From: Ilex aquifolium
Lineage: Eukaryota > Streptophyta > Magnoliopsida > Aquifoliales > Aquifoliaceae
DNA length: 64,000 bases
Direction: 5' to 3'
Assembly (NCBI GenBank): GCA_951799425.1
Contig: OX637393.1
Span: 20,997,744 to 21,061,743, forward strand
In this document: piece after piece, positions 57,241 to 64,000 of the stretch
How positions within the stretch are numbered: position 1 is the first letter of the stretch
Layout: every line of letters begins with the position of its first letter
The notes under the pieces: generated by a model
What the model was told of the DNA's origin: nothing
The model's input: the letters and a program-made list of their open reading frames with translations, nothing else
Databases searched by the model: none
Translations under genes and position numbers: made by a program

Positions 57241-58359
57241 ATGCCAAGGATGAAACTCCCTGCCTGGCGTGCTCCTCTAGTGAACCAAGACCAAAACATT
57301 GTAGAAGAGGTGATAGAAGAAAGAGGAGGAAGGCAAAGGACTAAGAAATTCGACAAAACCAGATTTCCTAATGCCTTAAAGGCTGAGAGGTATGAAAATT
57401 TCTACCATAAACATGCTGTTGTTTGTGAAAGGGACGTTGTGGTGGATGATTTTGCTGAGATTGGGATAAAGCAGGAAATGGAGAGAAGGGAATGGGTATG
57501 GTATTTGAGAAATGGTGGAGACGCCGTTGTGGAATTGGTGCGGGAGTTTTACTCCAACGCCGAGATCATCAACGGCGCAATACGAACATACGTTAGGGGT
57601 ACCCACATTGACGTGGACGAAGCTTCCATTATGGAAATAAGGGAAGAAATACCCCGAGTTCAAAAACCTACCTACCCACCAAAGAAGGATGTAGCAATGA
57701 CTGTGGTAGGAAAGGAGTTGACAGGGAGAGATGACTTTTCATGGGTAGGGAGGAAATTTCTTAAGCAAGGGGAGCTCACCGACAAGTACAAGATGTTGAA
57801 TTTGATTGCGGTGTCCAACTTTGCTCCCTTAGGAAGAAAGAATGAGATTCTACCTGATATGGCCCGACTCTTGTATGCCATTGGCAAAGGACACAGCATT
57901 GACCTCCCATCCCTCATTTTGAGTGAAATGAAAAAAGGATGTGACGTGAAGCGGAATTCACTTCCCTTCGGCACTCTAGTGACTGAGATATGCACGGAGA
58001 ATGGGGTGAGGATAAAACCTGAAATGGAGATCCAGAAGCCAATGGGGCCACTGAACAAGGCTTCCTTCCGGAGGAGCCAAAGTCATAGTGGTATCCCGGC
58101 GTCAAGGCAAGAAGGACGCCCAGCCCAAGGAGTGGATGAAGTGCAAGAAGAGTTGGATGAGATGGAGAGAGAGATGGAGAGAGAGATGGGAAGAGAAGGA
58201 GATCAGCCAGGAGAGGCTGGACCTAGCACCAGCACCAGCACCCGACGTTCTTTGATGGACGTCATGCTTAGCATCGAAGCTAAGCAGGACGAGATCCTTA
58301 GGTATATGAGGGGTGGACATGGTGGACATGGTGGTGCTAGTGAGCAGGGAGGCGAGTGA
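57241..58359 (+). CDS. Athila extra ORF, plant-transposon-protein type, 372 residues
   Basis: Starts MPRMKLPAWRAPL. Residues about 40-230 resemble the 'putative plant transposon protein' domain found in additional ORFs of plant gypsy elements: WVWYLRNGGDAVVELVREFY, a VRGTHIDVDEASI stretch and LLYAIGKGHSIDLPSLILSEM. The C-terminal third is low complexity: a charged coil with EMEREMEREMGREG, a PSTSTSTRRS linker, SIEAKQDEILRYM and a Gly/His tail. It sits where Athila env-like genes usually lie, but I see no signal peptide or membrane segment, so it is not an envelope. It has its own TATA box and palindromes upstream. Function unknown; DNA binding or silencing control are possibilities only. Confidence 0.8.
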   Translation: MPRMKLPAWRAPLVNQDQNIVEEVIEERGGRQRTKKFDKTRFPNALKAERYENFYHKHAVVCERDVVVDDFAEIGIKQEMERREWVWYLRNGGDAVVELVREFYSNAEIINGAIRTYVRGTHIDVDEASIMEIREEIPRVQKPTYPPKKDVAMTVVGKELTGRDDFSWVGRKFLKQGELTDKYKMLNLIAVSNFAPLGRKNEILPDMARLLYAIGKGHSIDLPSLILSEMKKGCDVKRNSLPFGTLVTEICTENGVRIKPEMEIQKPMGPLNKASFRRSQSHSGIPASRQEGRPAQGVDEVQEELDEMEREMEREMGREGDQPGEAGPSTSTSTRRSLMDVMLSIEAKQDEILRYMRGGHGGHGGASEQGGE

Positions 58360-60185
58360 GAGTGAGAGACTTCTATTTTTGTTCTTGTCCCCATGTTGTT
58401 TTTATGTTTGTTTAAAGTGCTTCTTTGTATGAATTTCTTCTTTTATAGTTGTAAGTTTTTGTGTGGTTGTGAAAGAATGGAACTGTTGATGTAGAAGATA
58501 AAATTGTGAAATGAATGGTTCCATTTATCACTTTTATTTGGTTTTATGCATTTGTAGATTTAGCATAGAAATTAAAAAGGTAATGGAACAAATGTGGATA
58601 TTAAGAATGCTTGCTGGAGTAAATATGCACATGATCGGTTTGACACCTCCATTTATCAACCGAGACTTAAAACCACATTTCTTGAAAACATGGATGTTCT
58701 CTCTATACTTAAATTGTCATTTGTACATCGATATTTGTTATTTTAAAAGTACAGGAGGATCTGACTCGCAAATGGAATTGGTATATAACCGATACTCCCT
58801 GAAAAACCTGACATACACAGTGGAGATAACAAAGAACACCAGGGTGAGTTTCGAACCTAACGATGCTTTCGAGAGACAATCAATGTTTACTCAAGTGAAT
58901 TCTTTTCAAATCTCCATTTTTGAATGATCTCATTAACCTTGCTTTGATTGACGCATTTAAAAGTGATCTATTGACATATCCCACACGGAACCATCACATA
59001 CGACACATACATGTGCATATGCTTGAGAAATGATCTTAGGCCATCTTTGATATAATATTGAGCCTTAGACCTTTCTTTGAATTTTTTTTTTTTATCCCTC
59101 GTTAGCCATGTTTGAGCCATCAATGTTTAAAGTTTTCTTTGATAAACCTACATGATTACCAATCCACAGGAAAACATCCTTGACATACCTTGGCTATCTA
59201 ATTTTCTTACATCCTCTTTGTAAGATGATACAGAAAAAGGAAAAGAAAAAGGAGCATTCGAGATTATCATCCAAGAAGAGTTGATTGGAACAATTGAAAC
59301 AAAACAGAAGCAAAAAGGCAAGAACTTGCCAAGAAAGTGAAAAATGAGAAAAATGAAAGAAAGAAATGTCATCTTTCGGCAAAATATCAAGAAGTTAGAA
59401 AGAGGTGTGCTACAAAAACGCAAACAACAGATAGCTTTTGAAAATCCCTGACGTCGTTTCGTTAGCCACTGACCTTTGGCCACGCTACAACCCATGCAAA
59501 GCCCTAATTGATCTCAAGTATGTTGCATGCATGAGTTGTTAATCACAATTGGGATATGGTAAATAGCATTCCTTTTAATTGCGTTGATATTCTTTCATGA
59601 GATTATGCCAAACATAAGTAGTTGCTTATTTAAAATTTCACTCCTTTCTTAAAAGGTGCATGTGATTTTTTGACTGGCCATCTTCTGATCACATGATCTG
59701 TGAGAAACAAGTCACTATAATCAGAGTGAATCTTTGCTGAGAGTATACTACGTGAGGTTTGTGAAATCGAAACTATCCATGGAAGGTGAAAAAAAGGAAG
59801 TATTTGTTACATAACAATTCTTGTTGCTTGAATGATCATTCCTATTGCATTGAGAATTTCAAATACCAATGTAACAAATGATAATTTTTGCATAGATTGA
59901 ATACCTGTGGAATAAGGACGTGTGAGACATAAGTCAAGGTTGAGAATCTGGTGTCTCAACGACCATGATGCTAATTTACTTTAGACAGCATTATTCTATG
60001 CACATTTGTTCGACTGAAGTTTGTGGGTAGCTTCTCTGGAAACCCTCACGAGACAACACTCATCCGCTAGGGTAAACCTAGTGGTTCAACGGCTTGTTGC
60101 ATAAGCTAAATGCAACCGGATGACCTACGAAAATGGCATTAGGAGTAGAATTTTCTTTTTTGTATTACTAGAGACTAGCAATATT
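58360..60185. other. Athila 3' noncoding region
   Basis: About 1.8 kb between the extra ORF and the PPT. A 138-codon frame at 58511-58927 has no recognisable domain and I do not call it a gene. The rest is A/T rich without repeats I can identify. Confidence 0.5.
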
Positions 60186-60199
60186 TAGGTTGGGGAGTG
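60186..60199 (+). promoter_or_regulatory. Polypurine tract of the Athila element
   Basis: TAGGTTGGGGAGTG immediately before the 3' LTR (TG at 60200). Primer for plus-strand DNA. Confidence 0.85.
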
Positions 60200-62168
60200 T
60201 GATTAGTACTTAAACTTGACATATTATTATGACATTTTAAGACTAATTGTACTTTAATGGAGTTTAAGTGATGTCATTTCAGGCCCTAAACTGAACAAGG
60301 ACCCAAAAACAACAAGTACCACACTTGGATGCAGTGCCAGTACATTATAGCCCAAAATTGGAGAAGCTTGGAACACTGTCACCACGTTCGAACGGCAGCT
60401 CACGTTCGAACGTCAACCAAAACACTGTAGCAGACTCAGATGCTGAAGAGATGGCGTGTGGCAGTTAGGAAAGAAGACTGGAGCTCTGAAGTACTTGAGT
60501 GTCACGTTCGAACGCCAACTCACGTTCGAACGTGCACTTGAGTTGATGGAAGACCAGACCACTGCAGAGAGTTGGTACTGCACTTCACAGGGACCAACAG
60601 ATCACTCGAGTGAAAAGGGGTCAGAGCAAGATCTGGCGTTCGAACGCCTTCAGTGCAAAAACAGAAGAAACGTTCGAACGGCAGTCAACGTTCGAACGCC
60701 CTCAGTGCAAAAACAGAAAGAACGTTCGAACGCCAACTCACGTTCGAACGTAAACCACAGACTGGCAGCAGAGTTGTTGACTGTTCACTTGGACTTGGGC
60801 GGCAAACACTATTCTTTCACCCCCCCTGCCTCCTCCTCTTGCCTATAAATACTCCCCTTGTTGGAGAGTGAAAGAAGGGAGGAGGAGAAAGCATTGTAGG
60901 TAGTAGCATATTGATGGAGGCTTAGACTCCCACTTTCATTGTAGTTAGTTCATTTTCCTTATGAAGTCTTTATTTTAGAGATTAGTTTGGCTTTAGTCCA
61001 ACATTTCTTGCTTGTTATAACAGTAGTTTTATGCTTATGTTTATGTTTATGCTTTCATTTCTCATGCATAGAAGAGAGATAGCTCCCATCTTGGTTGAGG
61101 AAGCAACCCTCCAATCTTTGGTTGAGGAAGCCACCCTCCAAATGTGACTAGCTTTCTTCTACTTTAATTGTTCATGCATTTCACTTCCATTGCTTGAGCT
61201 TCCTTCTTTCTTAGAAGAGTGAAACTCTTCCACTTTTCTAGAGCTTGATTAAGGCCGTGAAGGGTGGAACGTGATTCACCCATTCTTTGGGGAAGATTCG
61301 CTCCGCGTTTGTTGTTACTTTATCTTTTAAAGTTCTCCACTTGGAGGGATGAGCATCACTCACTTTTCTAGCTTTAACCAGGCCATGAAGAGTGAGTAGT
61401 TTCTTATTCACTCTTTAGTGAGAGGAGAAGGGCATGTAATAGCTATCCGGAAATCATATTTGTGCAAAGTTCTTCTATGCTTAACGTTTATATCCTCTTG
61501 TTATCGGATGATTGATTGCATCTAGCAAAGCTAAGGTACTTTGTATAATTGAGAGCTCTTTCTATGACATGGATGACTCCTGCATAGAAAGACTCATCAG
61601 TTCAAGGCAAGTACCCCGGCTAGATCCTCATGACTACCCTTCAATCTCCCCCCTTACTGTACTTCACTAAAAAGAATGGACTATTAATATCATGATTGGA
61701 TGTCTTGTAGAACCACTTGCTTGTTTGTAGACGGGTTAAGTCTCGGCACAGGCAATTCTTGTACATTTCTAGAAAGACATCGGAATCATGGTCTTAATCC
61801 TCAAATCCATCTTTATCTTCCGATTAACTTGCTGTTGACACGGGAGTTAATTGAGTTATCAAGCACAAATATGACAAACTGGATAACTAACTACATGTCC
61901 AGATCCTTGCACTAAAGGGTGACTCTTTTTATTTAGCATTCATCTCCTATTTTGTTCAGAAAATCCCTCTGGAAAGAATCTTATATTCTATCCAGCAAAA
62001 CCCATATCTCACAGCAAATCAAAAAGGTTACCATCAAAAGGTCTCTACCACTGCTTACCTTAGAAATATCAACAAAAGTTCCCTGTGGATTCGACTCCGG
62101 ACTCAAACCGGATTATTACTACAGCTTGACCGCCTGCACTTGGGTGTACATTGGATCAATCGCTGTCA
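60200..62168 (+). repeat. 3' LTR of the complete Athila element
   Basis: 1969 bp, the same length as the 5' LTR, offset by 12242. Differences noticed: near 60911 (G to T), 61006, 61404, 61510, 61532, 61832, 61970 and 62070. All nine palindromes (60385-60750) and the TATA box (60844) are unchanged. As the transcript's 3' end, this copy of U3 would be present in the genomic RNA. Confidence 0.97.
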
Positions 62169-62173
62169 GTAGT

Positions 62174-62389
62174 CCTGAGGATCCAGTTGGGGTACTTGCC
62201 TTGAACCGATGAGTCTTTCTATGCAAGAGTCATCCGTGTCATAGAAAGACCCCACGGTTATACAAAGTACCTTAGCTTTGCTAGATGCAATCAATCATCC
62301 AATAAGCAAAAAGAGATAAACATTGCATATTTGATTCAAGCATACCCCGTGACGATGCCTACGGTGTATCAAGAACTCACAACCATGTC
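62174..62389 (-). mobile_element. Inverted Athila LTR fragment, part 2, and mosaic end
   Basis: 62174-62336 on the minus strand continues the LTR fragment at 47423-47952 (blocks matching CATCGGTTCAAGGCAAGTACCCC and CTAGCAAAGCTAAGG). From about 62337 the sequence changes to a block resembling 37931-37985 (CATACCCCGTGACG.TGCCTACGG), which belongs to the TGATGAG LTR family. The switch point looks recombinational. Confidence 0.7.
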
Positions 62390-64000
62390 TGATGAGAGCA
62401 AAATATTGCATATTTGATGGCCTCATTATATGCATTTTAACTCAACTTTTGCATTTAAGTACTTAGTGTTAGCCAAAGTTGTGAATAATATTGATATTTT
62501 GATGTTGCATGTTTTGATAGCTTAAATGATGGATTTTAGGACTTTGCAACTATGTTGGATGTGAGGTGAAGTGGTGAACTCATGAAATGAGGATTGAGAG
62601 GCTTGGAAGGTAAAGAAATCAAGAAAAATGCATTTTGGATGAAGACCTTCCGGAAGGTTTATGAAGACCTTCCGGAAGGTTTAGCCCACTGGAATTTCGT
62701 AATTTTGACACTGTACCACTGTTTTTCTAACTTTTGACCATGATCTACTTCGAATTTGAAAAAGTGAAAAACATGAAAGTTGTAGATATGGATGTCCTTT
62801 TTATTGTGTCAAAATTTCAGCTCAATCCAACGGTTGGATCAAAATTTATTATTTTTCTACCAAAACTGGTCCAGAGCTGTCACCAGATTCCAGTAGGTTA
62901 AACCTTCCGGAAGGTTGTCATCGTTCTTCCGGAAGGTCTTGCCCAGAATGCGAAAAACAGCCTGCAACTCAACTTTGCGTCTTGGGGGTCCCACCTAATC
63001 TTCTCCCACTTGCTCCCCAACATTATCTTACACAAGCACATGCTTCCCTTACACATTTGGAGGACTTTGGAGGCTTTGCATTGAAGAAGGCATGGGAGGG
63101 AAGTGGGCTACCATGGGGGTGTTGTTCTAGCTTGTCCAAGGCAATCAACTCAGCCCCTCTTTGGTGTAAGACCTGCACACACCTAGGGGGACCCTCCATG
63201 GACGAAATTCAAGGCTTTCACTCTCCATTATACATTCAACATTCAACACACAAGAAGAGGGGTTGGCTACCTAAGCTTAGGATTAGATATAGAAAGCTCC
63301 AAGGGGGAAGATGATGAATAGTGCTCAAAGTGACGTTTTTGCATTTTTCTTCCACTCTTTCACTTGTAGTTTAATGTAAGAACCTTGTAAACTTCATTTA
63401 TTGTCTTTAATGTCATTCCTTTCAAGTTTATTGCAAGTTTACTTTCATGTTCTTCATTTCACCATTGTTATTTAAGTTTTCTTCATTTCAAGCTTTTATA
63501 TTGGGTATTGCATATTTTTCCTTCATAGTTTTAGATTTCTTGTTGTAAGTTAAGTTCCATGCTCCATTTCCCTTCCATGTTCATTTCCTTTATGCTTGTC
63601 TTGCATTGTTAATATGAGTAGCTAGGATTTAAGTTGGTTAATCCAAGGGAAAATTCCTCTTGGGAATACCATTTTCAACTCTTCTTCATTCCTCCCTTTA
63701 GAGTCAAATGGTTCGGTTTGACGGGGTTGAGAGTGGATGAGTTGGTGAGCCTTTGATATTTCGTAGGCCTAGTCACGGTTTATGCTTAAATACTCACCAA
63801 TCTCGTCCCTAGCTTCCCCCGAATCAATCGTTCATTCATGCTCAATCGGAGGAAGGCTTTGAGTTGATTTGATATTCCCATTGGAATGAACCCTTTGGAT
63901 TAGCCAACACTTGCTTTATTTGCATTTTCATTTACAAACCAAACACAAAACTCAAACAAAAGATTTTACATTTTCTTTTCATTTTTGCAAAATCACTTTC
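62390..64000 (+). mobile_element. LTR of the TGATGAG family, copy 3 (runs off the window)
   Basis: Begins TGATGAGAGCAAAATATTGC at 62390. Homologous across its length to the solo LTRs at 32701 and 37455; by comparison about 300-350 bp are missing beyond the window. The expected duplication ATGTC (62385-62389) cannot be checked. Whether it is solo or part of a full element is unknown. Confidence 0.85.
62645..62937. repeat. ACCTTCCGGAAGGT palindrome pairs in LTR copy 3
   Basis: Perfect 14-mers at 62645, 62667 and 62902, and a one-arm variant TTCTTCCGGAAGGT at 62924. Two pairs, each spaced 22 bp start to start (8-nt gap). They lie 255 and 512 bp into the LTR, at the positions where copies 1 and 2 have other palindromes. 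Confidence 0.93.

Larger units (their letters stand above)
47958..62168 (+). mobile_element. Structurally complete Athila retrotransposon (14.2 kb)
   Basis: Perfect target duplication GTAGT (47953-47957 and 62169-62173), two 1969-bp LTRs, a tRNA-Asp primer site, one intact gag-pol frame, two downstream ORFs and a PPT. By eye the LTRs differ at about eight positions (0.4 percent) with no indels, so the insertion is recent. The lineage follows from the DLGAS protease, FMDD RT, the primer site and pol without a chromodomain. It is the most recent nesting event at this site and could be mobile. Confidence 0.97.

Noticed and set aside
58511-58927. 138-codon ORF after the Athila extra ORF
   Set aside because: No domain, no second copy to show conservation, and AT-rich composition; left as noncoding.

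Overview
This window is plant nuclear DNA, almost certainly from an angiosperm (probably a eudicot). It holds one split host gene with canonical GT/AG introns, surrounded and invaded by LTR retrotransposons, LINEs, hAT and Mutator-type elements and MITEs. The species cannot be read from the sequence. There are no bacterial-type operons or CRISPR arrays.

Host gene: a complete site-2 protease gene (S2P, intramembrane zinc metalloprotease) lies on the minus strand from 30820 (ATG) to 7519 (stop). I could assemble ten exons giving a 530-residue protein with the HEFGH and LDG catalytic motifs. Its 1.6 kb of coding sequence is spread over 23.3 kb because intron 5 (9.9 kb), intron 8 (1.9 kb) and intron 9 (7.8 kb) are filled with transposable elements. 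Intron 5 also holds a decayed duplicate of exon 6.

Layout: 1-6.0 kb, a decayed chromovirus-type Ty3/gypsy element on the minus strand with its 3' LTR cut by the window edge. 6.0-7.5 kb, unassigned sequence 3' of S2P. 7.5-30.8 kb, S2P with intronic LINE 1 (itself carrying a nested 3.1 kb element with a hAT-like MITE inside), LINE 2, a 3.3 kb solo chromovirus LTR with a nested hAT MITE, a decayed hAT transposase split by a MULE-type MITE, and a third small hAT MITE. 31.3-35.5 kb, S2P upstream sequence and a decayed Tat-like element holding a nested solo LTR. 35.5-44.8 kb, an Athila-lineage element with many stops and a second nested solo LTR in gag. 44.8-47.4 kb, the LTR and gag of another Athila-like element. 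47.4-62.4 kb, an inverted Athila LTR fragment split by a 14.2 kb structurally complete Athila element (47958-62168). That element has a perfect TSD, two 1969-bp LTRs differing at about eight bases, a tRNA-Asp primer site, one intact 1850-codon gag-pol frame and two extra downstream ORFs. 62.4 kb to the end, another LTR of the nested solo-LTR family.

Most striking signal: nearly every LTR family here carries a cluster of short perfect palindromes, usually in pairs at fixed spacing and, in three Athila-type cases, just upstream of a TATA box. The intact Athila has nine CGTTCGAACG palindromes per LTR and seven more in front of a second, internal TATA box that precedes its extra ORF; most pairs are spaced exactly 18 bp start to start. 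In three copies of another LTR family the palindrome sits at about the same place but its sequence has been replaced (CCTACCGGTAGG, CGTACCGGTACG, ACCTTCCGGAAGGT), while flanking sequence stays alignable. This looks like a diversifying, element-specific recognition code. The two extra Athila ORFs (a basic Cys-rich 136-residue protein and a 372-residue plant-transposon-type protein) are natural but untested candidates for reading it.
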